Shown: positions 44,486 through 55,512 of the stretch, in pieces | How the letters are laid out: every line of letters starts with the position of its first letter | How positions within the stretch are numbered: position 1 is the first letter of the stretch | Source of the DNA: Sodiomyces alkalinus F11 | Taxonomy: Eukaryota > Ascomycota > Sordariomycetes > Glomerellales > Plectosphaerellaceae | Direction: 5' to 3' | DNA: 64,000 bases | Assembly (NCBI RefSeq): GCF_003711515.1 | Contig: NW_021167090.1 | Span: 503,346-567,345 of the forward strand | The notes under the pieces: generated by a model | Database searches by the model: none | What the model saw: the letters and a program-made list of their open reading frames with translations, nothing else | What the model was told of the DNA's origin: nothing | Translations under genes and position numbers: made by a program

Positions 44486-46071
44486 TCTGGCATTTATGAC
44501 TGTTATGACCGCCAGATTTTGAGGTGTGGAAAGGGAAGGAAAGAGTCATCAGATGTACTACATACCTAGGTACCTTAGATTAACGTAAGGTACATTGGGA
44601 ATACCCGTGAGTCACTACTATCTACCTTAGTCGAGAGTTAACAAGAAAGGGAATCTTGAATCTTGATCTTCATCAACTGCACCGTGGCTCTGACCGCGGA
44701 GGCTCTGGTGTAACAAACTGAATAGTATCGGCTCAGACTCTCAAACCTCGGATGGTAAACAGTGAACGAATGAACAGTAGGAGCGGGCGTCGTCTTGGCT
44801 CCCGCCTTGCCCTGTTTCCATCTGATGGTTCCCGTGAATTCACATCTCCACTGAGCTATTTGGCCAACCGGAGTAGTGGACCGATGATACATGCACTACA
44901 CGTGTAAGGTAGACTAAACTAACAAAACCACTTTATCCAGGCCATCGGTCCCCGGCAGTCACATCGATGAGAGGGGGGGCCCCCGCCCGGGGTGAGGGGA
45001 AGAAACGCTGCGCGCACTCGGCCTCAGATGTACGAAGCATTATTTATGCACACTTGTCCTGCGCTACTTCGTGGCGGCCAGTCAAGTCGGCCGTGGGAAG
45101 GAAAATTGGTAAAGGGAACATGGATCAATTGACAAATCGATCTTCGCCAATTTCGTGTGCGTGAGATTGACCGGAACTGCTTCGTTTTTGTTCTGACTCT
45201 TCCTCTCGCTGGTGTGGCAAGTTGAGCGCCGACTACGGGAGTACGAATAATTACATCCATCCCATGATTGATTGATTTGGGGGTTTCTTGTTCCGTCTTG
45301 TCCCTCGTCTCCCCGACGGAGAAAGCGCAGACCAGGGGCCAGCCAGGCAGAACAGGATTCCTCACCTCCAAAACCAAAGTACCGCAGCACTGGCTGTCCT
45401 GCAATACGGTACCTTGCAGCTGGAGGCGATCCATCACGGGCGGGTGCCACAGCTTGCTTAGGGACGTACGAGGTAATTACTCCGTATATGTATCATTATC
45501 CCAGAGGTCTTTACTTCATCCTTCCTGGCGGTCCCCGTTGTCTGCCCTAAGCAGAATTAGGCAACGTACCCACCATAAAGTCACGTGAATTCGTTCCTGG
45601 GACGCGCCAGTATCCACTCCGAGCAAACGCGTCCACTAACGTCCTATCACCAAGGCCGCGTCTTCTCCTCAATTGGGTGCTGAGGCAGGCCAGGGCATCA
45701 CGCAAGCATGGATGCGGTGTCTGCTGTTTCTAGCGTTTTTGCCGGAGTTTCATATATATATACTATCCTCCCCTTTTTCTTTTCTCGACTTTCTCTCTTC
45801 CCTTCCTTCTCAGCACGCTGCACGACCGACATCGACGCTCCAGGTAAGTCATTTGGAAAGACGTCGATTTCGCCCTCGCCGTCACCACCACCGTCGCCAA
45901 TATCTCGACTTTATCATTTCTGTAACCTTTTTTGGAATCCGGTGTTCTGGCTTTTTTCTTTTTTTTTTTCTCATCGCCGCTTCTCTCATCATTTTCCAAC
46001 TATTATCGCGGCCGGAGTCTGTACATTACGAATCTTGATACCCATTTGTCTTTTTTGATACCTCTGTCACG
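44486..46071. other. Intergenic region and leader of the BTB gene
   Basis: No supported gene. GGTACC palindromes lie near 44567-44595. A possible 5' UTR intron begins at GTAAGT (45844) in a C+T-rich leader. Confidence 0.45.
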
Positions 46072-47156
46072 ATGTTTTCTCGACGATACGACCCTCCTCC
46101 TCCTTCAACCAGCACGAGGAGTTTTTCCAAAAGTCACAAACCCAATAAATCGAGTTCTTCTTTTAGCAAATCCAGCGGAGTCTCTAAGCATCGCCATGAG
46201 TCCCGTCACAGCCGCCGGCCGATGACTGCCACGTCGGCCACCACAGTAACCACGGATGATAGTTCTCTGCTGAATAAGTAAGTACTTCTTTCTTTACCAG
46301 GACTTCAAAATTCCGCCCCTTTCTAGGTGTGTCCTGTTTTTCTGACTTGATCTCCTCGCAGTACTCTTACCTCGGCTATTGTCACCCTCGTTATCGGTTC
46401 CGAACAACGCCTGTTTGCCGCTCACGAGGACGTCCTTTGCGTCTCTCCCTTCTTTCACAACGCTCTCCGTGGCAACTTCATGGAGGATGCACCCCGCCGA
46501 ATTGCCCTTCCGGACGAGGAACCCGAAATCTTCTCGTCGGTCCTCGAGTACTTATACAAGGGGGATTACTATCCTCGTCTCATCCACAACAAGCGTCGTA
46601 ATAGCTGGGAGCTGGAGTCTGCCTCCGACGAAGCCAGGGATTCCGTCGAGTCGACCGTCTACCATCACGCCATCGAGGGCGACATCCTCAAGGACACCGT
46701 CATCTACTGCACCGCCGAAAAGTATGGTCTCGAGGAGCTGAAGCGTGTCGCCTTGCGAAAGCAGGGTCTTCGTATGTTGTCCATCCCCGGATCTTTTCGA
46801 TCATCTAGCGTCCATCAAGCTAACGTGTGCCCGCATAACAGAGTCCGGGATTCAGTGCAGCACCATCCTGGCCTCTGCACGCTACGCGTACGCCAATACT
46901 CCCGACTCCGACTCGAAGCTGCGCGCCCACTACCTCGCTCTCATCATCCGCAGCCGCAGCACTTTCAAGCGAAGCGGCACCATGCAGCTCGAGATGTACA
47001 ATGGTGGTACCCAGCTCTTCTTCGACTTGTTCGTGGCGCTGTGCAACCACGTTGACGACATCTCGGCATCGTGAGTGCTTCTCTTTTCCCACTGGCCTTC
47101 TAAGTGCTAATAGCCGCAGTACTCCCCGTACTCCTCGCAGCGGTCGGCCATTCTAG
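46072..47156 (+). CDS. BTB/POZ domain protein
   Basis: Four exons (46072-46277, 46362-46771, 46842-47070, 47120-47156) give 293 residues with clean phases. The first 68 residues are Ser/Arg-rich and disordered. Residues about 70-205 are a BTB/POZ fold: VTLVIGSEQRLFAAHEDVL, CVSPFFHNALRGNFMEDAP, LPDEEPEIFSSVLEYLYKGDY, and after an insert DTVIYCTAEKYGLEELKRVA. The C-terminal part is helical (SGIQCSTILASARYAYANTP, LFFDLFVALCNHVDD) and ends in a short SGRPF tail. There is no Kelch, MATH or zinc-finger partner domain. Such stand-alone fungal BTB proteins are often proposed as adaptors of Cul3 ubiquitin ligases; this is inference. Confidence 0.9.
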
Positions 47157-48905
47157 GCTATTTCACGTTCTACATATCACATATCTAAGCCCGGTCTCTT
47201 CAATTCTCTCCTACGTAATGTTTTCTACTGCTGCTTCACTGCCACACTCACCCTCACTCAACACTGTTCTTCTACATTTTCATTCCTGCTAAGATCTGTG
47301 GGGTCTGTGGCAATCTCAACACTTGCAAGAAGTTTATCAGGGGGCGTTTTTTAAAAGAGTATTTCTTTTTCTTTCTTTCAATGTCCGGTATGGTTAATGG
47401 ATTCTGCGTGGAGTTCTTTGCGTTGCTTTACCTTTTCTCCTTCTGAGATCCCCATGTACGATTATGGTCGAGGAGCCACCCCAGACGTGTCGCGATGGCT
47501 CGGCGACAAGGGTTTTGGAACTTCTCTTTTTTGTTTTACACGGGAATATTTCTGCTCCCCAAAGGAGAATGAGCAGATGTTTCGAGGGCGAGATGTTTCG
47601 AGGGCGAGATGTTTCGAGGGCGAGATGATATCAATGCGGGTTGGTTTCTACGCTTATCCAGACGAAACACTAAGAATGGCATAAAATGCAGGAGGATCGT
47701 GGTACTATTTCCATTCTCAACACTCTCTGCAGACTAAGTTAACATGAACATTTGTTATACAAGTCCAAATCCCTTAGTCTCGATGATGGGAACACTACAT
47801 TGGATAAGATCGGCCTGAAATCTGAATACCCTATGCTAAATTGGTGGTATGGCTTCTAGATCGTTCATCCTTTTTGGCCGGGTATGAAACCGACTAGAAG
47901 CCTCTATCTTACATGGGTAGTGGCGTGAATAACCGTGAATAACATGCTTCCAGTAGAAAGACATCCTCATCAGCCATCCCCTTATCTGGGGAGGTTGGCC
48001 TCTTCTCCTAGCTTGCTTCACCATTTTCCTAAGCAAGCCGTTTCCAGCATGGCCTCATTTTCCGGTCTTCCTTTGTCTTTGTTTCTTGTTTCCGTCACAG
48101 TTCTTCTTAGCCTTTGTTCTCAGGACTTGCCATGCTACAGCCAGACTGGTCCATGATAAAGAGGCGATCAGATCCCTGTCGTTTGCGCGTGAGTCACCGT
48201 GTCAGTCCCGCGTTTGCCCCATGCAACCACTTTCACATCCCTGCCCATTCCGTTGCTATGACTTCCTTGGCATATAGGCCAGCTGGGTGGATAAAGGCCA
48301 AGGATGACGATGCTTTGTGAATTTCGTTAATTCAGCAGATCCCTTGCAGGAGCCTGATGGATTTGACTTGGGGGGCAATGAAAATCATTCAAGTTATTTA
48401 TGCAGTCGTTTTGACCTGACCTTGTGGGATGTCATGTCGTGCTGTGCTACATAATTTTGTGAAACGTTTTCCGGCTATGCTGTGCTATCCTGGTCTTCTT
48501 ATTACAGTGCCCAATAAGACGCAATGTAAGGTAGGTATCACGTTGAAAAAGTACCACCGCTTTATCACCATATTCCGTGTTCCAGCAACGCCAGTCGTCA
48601 ACCATGTAGTCGTATCAAGCTTGTGCTACTCCTTCATCAGACCCCTGTCCCGGGGAAGGCTCCGTTTTTAGAGAGAACGACTATGCCGTGTTCGCGAGAG
48701 ATGTAGCCTTTCATGAGGTTCTAGGTATAAATGCCCGTTAGCCAGTGGTTCAAGTCATGCGTAAGATGTGGCGAGTCTGCCATTTCGACCCCTGTATGGG
48801 ATGGTTGGTTGTAACATGGCACCCTGGTGTGACCTAGACAGACCCCCCGGGGCATCCAATGGCTGCCTACAAGGCAGAAGAGTAGCTGACGAGGCTATAA
48901 AAGGG
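47157..48905. other. Intergenic region (convergent 3' ends)
   Basis: No supported gene. Three perfect 16-bp tandem units lie at 47576-47623. Confidence 0.5.
47576..47623 (+). repeat. 3 x 16-bp tandem repeat (GATGTTTCGAGGGCGA)
   Basis: Three identical head-to-tail copies, with no coding role visible. Confidence 0.95.
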
Positions 48906-50649
48906 TCACCCAAGCCGAGAGCGTATCTCGGATGAAACCAATATACCAGGATAATTCGACTCAAAGACCATCGATGACTCGAAGCGACGGGAAGACAGCG
49001 GCATACCCACACCACCTTGGTCTCTCGGAAAGAATGAACCAACAAGACAATGACGACGGCAGACGTACCTTGTAAATCATGTTGGCCAGCAAACACTCAA
49101 CCTCGTCCGAATCCGTGGTTTCCCGGTTGGCGAAGCTAATTGCAGCCCCGAACTCGGCGACGCGAATGCGGGTCTTTCGTAGCGGAGCATCGCCGGGATT
49201 TTTCGGCTCCTCGAATCCCTTGGCCAAGAAAACTTTCCGCAGAAGGTTCCGAAGCGCAATGTCGCGGCCGCGTTCGAGGGTGAGGTAGATCCTCCGCTTG
49301 ACGAACTCCTCTTCACCCTGTTGTAAGGCGAGGTCGAAGCCGTGGAGGTCGCCACGCCGGATGCACTGGGCTAGAGGGAGGAACGATTTCTGGAGGCGAG
49401 GGAAAGGCTCCAGTAAGGCTTTGCTGGGTAGGGTGTGGGTTGTCAGAAGGCGGCAGGGGATGAGGTATGCCAGGATCCTCCTAGAACGTGTCCCTTGTCA
49501 GCATTGTGACCCGATAGGGAACCGGTGCATACTTCGGTTTTCGTCATCTTACTCTTTGTTCGGCATGGCGTCCTTTTTGCATCCTCTCCATGCTTCGTCT
49601 AGGTGTTTCTCCGCCTATGATGGAAGGGCTCAGAACCGTGTCGCTCGGGATCTCATTCATGGATTCTGGATTCTCACCTCGACGTAGTTCTCTTCGAGGA
49701 AGGAGAGCACGCCCTCATAATACTTGAAGGTGACTCGCTGGGCTGCGGGAAACGCCTCAAGAGGCGGCATGTTTCCCTTGTTCGTAGACAGAGCCTTCAG
49801 GATCGTCCGTGCCAGGTTGGCCGAATTGAGCTTGAAGTAAGTCTTGAATAGGAGGTTGACGATGGCGTAGATGCCCCATTTTCTGGATTCCGTAATTTCC
49901 GCTCTGCGGTGGCATCAGCATCAGTGACACTGTTTTTCATTTCTGAAAAAAGCCAGCTGAGATAGAATGGATGGCTGGAAGTTTCATACCTGTCGGTCAA
50001 GCATAACGTGAAAATCCGCTTTAATTGTTGCTCGCAGTCCCGAAGCTGCTGGTGCTTCTCCATCTCGGGATCAAAGTCGTCACGGATCTCCAGGCCGTCA
50101 CCACCAGCATCGATTTGGCCCCTCTCCTCGTCGGATTTGATGGCGAACGCCCTCAGGTACTTGCCTGCCGTGTAAAGACACGGGATCGTCCATGCCTCGA
50201 AATTATGATGGGTGTAGCCCCGGTGGAGAGCCATCGTCATCTCCTTCCAAGCTTCATAGACTTTCGTCCAAGATGTTCTCTATGAAAGTCATCAGCATAA
50301 GGGACGACCCCTGGACACGGGTCACGTTCCCACATACCCGGCCGTTGACGATGCTGTCGCCATCCACAGCCAGCAACTCGCCGATTGCCTTCCAATATGC
50401 GGAAAAGACCTCAGTCCAGCCGTTCACCTCCTCCCTCACCTCCTCACGTGGGTATCCTGACCGACTTGTTAAAGCCTGGACTAAGCCGTGTGTCACATCG
50501 TCCTTGACTCCGTAGTGGTTCGTGCTTAGCCAGACAGCTTTTAGCCTGTCCGGCTTATCTGCTGGCGGGATGGGGGATAGAGTCTGGGCAAGATCATATC
50601 CTTTCATGCCCATATATGCTGTCGCGAAGTCATTGAAAAGAGATTCCAT
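48906..50649 (-). CDS. csn12: Csn12-type PCI-domain protein (COP9 signalosome subunit 12-like)
   Basis: Six exons (50338-50649, 49990-50279, 49678-49903, 49553-49614, 49069-49480, 48906-48977) give 457 residues. It matches the Csn12/Thp1/PCID2 family. The N-terminal helical part has [20 protein letters not shown] and [20 protein letters not shown]. The PCI region contains [70 protein letters not shown] and [13 protein letters not shown]. Yeast Csn12 associates with the signalosome-like complex and, with Thp3, with mRNA processing. The frame break near 50260 is explained by a 58-nt intron (50280-50337), not a mutation. The last exon ([17 protein letters not shown]) is weakly conserved and its 3' splice site is poor, so the C terminus is the least certain part. 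Confidence 0.88.
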
Positions 50650-51261
50650 GCCTGGCGTTGAAGCCGGCCAGGGCGCCGACTAAGAATATGAGGGGCGTGA
50701 CTGAGGTCTTGGAGGGCCAAAATTCCGAGAAAGACGTCAACTGCGAGGCCGTGAAATAGGGTGTTGGGTGGTCCTTGGGTGGTCGTAGCGGAGTTGATTA
50801 TCATGAAAGATGACGCTTCTGTCCGAAGTTCGAGTCGAGATATAAGTCTCAAGGATATCTTAGGCCGGATCTCACAACGTGGATGTGGTTGAAGTCGAAG
50901 GTTACCTATTATTGGACCAAGAGCTCTCTCTCCTTCATTGACAGTGTCCATACAGTGTCAGAAGTCCATTATCGCCAAGACAGCCACACAAAATCAAGCC
51001 ACGCATCACGTGCAAGATAAGCCACAATCCACATCTTGTGTCACCCACGCACAGAAGAATTCTAGGTGTTGTGGCTCACGTCGCTTGGAATTAGGTCGTA
51101 GCCCTCCCAAAATTTCGACCACTTTTTCCTCACCTCGTTTCGCGGCTAGCATCCGACCCTGCAACCATCACGACAATCGACGGCCAACGAGCAGCACCGA
51201 CAAAGTGAGTTTACATTGCCGTATCTACTTCTCTAACTTCATACTAACGTGGTTTTCAAAG
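50650..51261. promoter_or_regulatory. Shared divergent promoter region of csn12 and rpl20
   Basis: The two start codons lie 612 bp apart on opposite strands, so the spacer must hold both promoters. No specific factor site is claimed. Confidence 0.5.
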
Positions 51262-52465
51262 ATGGGTAAGCAGATTTTATTTTCTCGTGATCACCAGTGT
51301 CGTCTTTGGACTCCCGATTGTGTACGATGCGAACCAACAAATCGACGACGACGTGCCCGGTGCACTTGATTCACCAACCGACTCGTGATGTTGACCTTCC
51401 CGGACTCTCAATGGTTTCGAAATCTACACGGGAACCGGATCGATGCCTTGCTTAGCGATAAGAGGAGGGGTTTCGACTTCGGTGGCTTGGTTCGATAGTC
51501 AGCACCGTCGAAGTCGGGAATTGGACAGAGCAGGCCGAAATCCAATTTCAACCGCTGAATGTTCACATTCCTACCGCATCAGATCGCACCTACGAAATTT
51601 CTTCGCTCGTCGCCAGGATCACGTCTTGTCAACACCGACTTTCTACATACGGCTTGGCTTCCCTGGTTTTCGCGATGGAGCAATATCGGAGAGGCAGTTG
51701 GACTGACGGAATATGTTCGCAGGTCGCCTCCAGGAATTCGAGATCATCGGGCGCCACCTGCCCACCGAGACCAACCCGACTCCTACCCTGTACCGCATGA
51801 CAATCTTCGCCCCTAATGTCATCGTCGCCAAGTCGCGGTACTGGTACTTCATGCGTGGCCTGCGGAAGGTCAAGAAGGCCACCGGTGAGATCGTCAGCGC
51901 CAAGGCGGTAAGTCTTCCCGAGGGAGAATGGACTCCAGACAACAACAAGAAGCTGATTCTGTCGGCAGATCTACGAGAAGCACCCCCTGAAGGTCAAGAA
52001 CTTCGGCATCTGGGTGCGCTACGACTCTCGCTCCGGCACCCACAACATGTACAAGGAGTACAGGGAGGTAGGTTCACCTTGGAAGACACGCTCTCCTGGC
52101 TGCTTTGCCCTCGTCGAAGCACAAGTTCAGTCTCTGACACGCTGTTTGTTCTAGCTGAGCCGTTCCGCCGCCGTCGACTCTCTCTACCAAGATATGGCCG
52201 CCCGCCACCGTGCCCGGTTCAGGTCGATCCACGTACGCTACCTCCCCCGGCTCACAGCGAACCGGAAAATGCTACTGCGGAGCCGTGCTAACACATGATG
52301 ATGCAGATTCTCCGCGTCGTCGAGCTCGAGAAGACCGAAGACGTCAAGCGCCCCTACATAAAGCAGCTCCTCACCAAGAACCTCAGCTTCCCTCTCCCCC
52401 ACCGTGTCGGCAAGGTCGACAAGCAGAAGCTCTGGAGCGCCAAGCGTCCCACGACTTTTGCGTAA
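51262..52465 (+). CDS. rpl20: 60S ribosomal protein L20 (eL20, L18a)
   Basis: The product has 174 residues from exons 51262-51265, 51723-51907, 51969-52067, 52155-52232 and 52307-52465. The first exon is four nucleotides of coding sequence (ATG plus one G), followed by a 457-nt intron, the longest in the gene. The protein is a near-textbook L18a/eL20: [90 protein letters not shown], and the C terminus [12 protein letters not shown]. It is a component of the large ribosomal subunit. An intron directly after the start codon is common in fungal ribosomal protein genes and often affects expression. Confidence 0.97.
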
Positions 52466-52997
52466 ACAAAAAAAGGCTGGTTATTTGCGGGGTTTCTTGG
52501 GCGAAGGGAAATGGACTGGTTCTGCGGCGTGTTATTACCAAGGTCTCATGGAACTACTTACCACGTGCATTTTGCTCCCTTAAGAGAGACGGGGAGCAGC
52601 GACGACGAATCAATCAAGAATTAACACACCCACCCGGCCCCGCGGTAGCGGATGCTATCTTCGCTGTCACAATTAGGTTCACACGTGGCGAACGGACATG
52701 CGGGATGTGCAGCAGCGACAGCATCTGATGAGTCGCAAAGCTGCGGGAGGGCGCGAGGACATACCTCATGGTTGGGACGACGGATTGATTCATTCGTCCG
52801 AGCTCCAGTAGGGACTATGGCATTTATGACACAACATTCATTTGGGCAGCCTCAACAAACTCTTTCCACCTTGCCCACATCACGGGGCATGCCGTCTCTG
52901 GTGTCGACTGATTGTTTTTGTTGTCCGTATGGCTTGTCGTGCGAGAAATCGTAAAAACATCCTGTGAATCCGCCCGACTGGCAGGGGCTTGTTTGTT

Positions 52998-53025
52998 CAG
53001 TGGTCAGTGGTCAGTGGTCAGTGGT
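52998..53025 (+). repeat. 4 x 7-bp tandem repeat (CAGTGGT)
   Basis: Four perfect consecutive copies in an intergenic region. Confidence 0.95.
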
Positions 53026-54481
53026 GGCTCCGGCGAGTGGCCTCCGCCTAGACCGGGAGGGCCGCCGAGGTGAAATTTCCCAATTCCCGTCTCTACAGCT
53101 ACGGCGCACGCGCCATTGCCAGGACTGCTCGAATTCCATATATTATCCGTTGGGTGGTCCTATCATGCGGATGTCCCGGGACTGGTCCCATCCTCATCGC
53201 CACCGCTCCTCCACGTGCGGAGAGGCTATTCTATTCCATAGAGCTTATCGAATGCCCTCAGCCCTTCACAAATGTCAACTTAGGAACTCGTTGCTCAGGT
53301 GCCTGCTGGGAGAGATATCGGCTCCAATCTACCTTTGTTTATCCAGAATTCTTGATGCTATTTACTGTCTATAATTTCCATTTCTAGCTTCCAGCCATTC
53401 CTTCGCACAGAAGCACCTCCTCTAACAGCTAATACATATGCATCAGCATCAGCATCATCCAAGGGTTTTTTTTTTTCTTTTAAATCTGATGTGCCGATGC
53501 AGAAAGCACCGGATGGCATGTCCAAGTACCCGCCATGTAAAACAGACTCCAGTCTCTTAATGTATCAGGTATGCATCTGGGCCTGACATGGATGTCGGTC
53601 ACGGAAGATTTCGGGCGTACCTTATTCACCATAAGGCTCTGAGATTGCCAGTTGAGTTGAGACTTCCCACTTGATAGGTTCGGTGCGTTTCAACCGGACT
53701 TTTACGGATACTTTTACCTAAGGTAAGGTACTTTATTATGTTACGGGCTCGTGTCGACAGAGGCCACTGAGGCCCACGGAGGCCTACGGAGTGATTGGGC
53801 GCTTCAATTGACTTTGGGTAGGTACTGTACCGTAGGCAGGGTTGCTCCTTCGACTTTGTGATTCGACCCCACCCCACAGCAGTCAACGGCCGCTGCTCCA
53901 CGAGGTACCCCAGGATAATTGGGTACTCTTCCATCTCCCCCAACGTCATCATCTTCTCTTCCTCTTGTCTCCCATCCGCTCCTCATCGTATGCGGTGCGA
54001 CCTCGCGTTAAGAAAAGATCAGATGCGTACGTCTACGCACGTACATATTGACACAGACACGCTCACCCACCATTAACTTTCAATTGCTTCTCTCACGGAA
54101 GGCCTATCACCTCCTCTGCCCGTCTGTCTCCTTCCGTGTCCGTTTCCGTCTCCGTCACCATCTGCGTCTACAGTGCAGTGTCTCTACGACGGCCCCTCCA
54201 CTACGACCCTACCATATTTATTGTACAGCGGAGTGACAGGCAACTATCTCCGCCATGGTCAGGGTCACCGCGGAACCTGAACTGAAATAGCCCACAGGTG
54301 ACAAGTTACGGATGCAACGACCTTCACTGCTCGATTCGGATCCACCTTCTGCCGCCCCCACGACAGCTTCGAATATGATCTGATAAAAAGAACGAACACG
54401 CCTTTCTTTTTTCTCCTGACCGCTATTATTTGCGCCTCCCCCTTATTAGGCCTTTTTAGGTACGCTGCGCCGCCGCCACCA

Positions 54482-54519
<38 letters not shown>
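54482..54519 (+). repeat. (GTC)n microsatellite
   Basis: Twelve perfect GTC units. Confidence 0.95.
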
Positions 54520-55512
54520 GGTCCTTCTACTCACCATTCAAAGCCCTCCGCAACCTGGAGAGCTTAGTCTCTTCACTTCATTTCATCATTTCTACCGTCA
54601 TCTTGTGGTCTCTTCTATCTTCTGGCACTCTCATAATCCTTACTGTCCCGCCACGCATTTGGTGCATCCGCGCTTCAAAGTTGACTCACTGCCGCAGCTG
54701 CGCCTTTGGCTGGCTGTGGTCTCGCAGGGTCGCTAACACGCAAACCCTTACCTTACCATCTGCAACACTGCCTGTCTGTCTGTCTACCCTACCTGGTCAT
54801 CCAACCGATCCATCTATTCTGCCTATCCTGCCTGCTGCCCAGCTCAGGCCACATCACATAGCTCCAGTCAACCATGTCCTAACCGCCAACAACATCAACA
54901 GGGAATATGTAATTAATCCACTCCACTGTAGGCTATCTTCCCTCCCTCTTTTCTTTTCCCCCGTCTCCCCTGTTCATCTGCCCACCCATCTCTGGCCATC
55001 AGCCACGAGACCACACTTATCGACCTCTCAACCGCTTGGCCGAGCACATTGGCAGTTGCTCCGTTGGCTCCGTCGCCACTGGTCAACCCAGCATTTTTCT
55101 CTTTCTTCTTCTTTTTCTTCTTCGTCTTCGTCTCTTCATTTTTTCCCATTCCTCCTGATTAATGATTTTTCCCGCTGAAATGGACTTTGTAATATCTGTT
55201 CTCTTCGGCCCATGAATCGTTCATTTCTTTTCTCTCTATTCTGCATCTATATCATCGCTTCTTGCGAAACCACCTGCCGATGCTTGGTTAACCACGCCGT
55301 AGACGAACTCATCTTCTTCGCTTTCTCGCAACCCGACAGTTCGCACCGTCGCGTCGCATCGCATCGCATCGCCCGTCGTCCGTCGCCCTTGTCGCCCTTG
55401 TCGCAAACTATCTCTCTCTCCTACCTGACGCGATCTATTCTCCCCTTATCAGCGCCCGCTCCTCGCCACGCCACAACGCCTTGCTTTTGGATGCGACACG
55501 ACATCGCATTGA

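Larger units (their letters stand above)
52466..55512. other. Long intergenic region upstream of the DUF7514-type gene
   Basis: About 3 kb without a supported gene. It includes four 7-bp units CAGTGGT at 52998-53025 and a (GTC)n microsatellite at 54482-54519. The plus strand of 54540-55500 is C+T-rich and Met-poor, consistent with a long promoter or leader; a 191-codon frame there (54603-55178) is judged to be chance. Confidence 0.5.

Noticed and set aside
50240..50340. Apparent frameshift in csn12
   Set aside because: A 58-nt intron with GTATGT and CATAG ends restores the frame and the conserved SWTKVYEAW segment.
54603..55178. 191-codon plus-strand frame
   Set aside because: C+T-rich leader sequence translated as Ser/Leu/Pro; no start context or domain.
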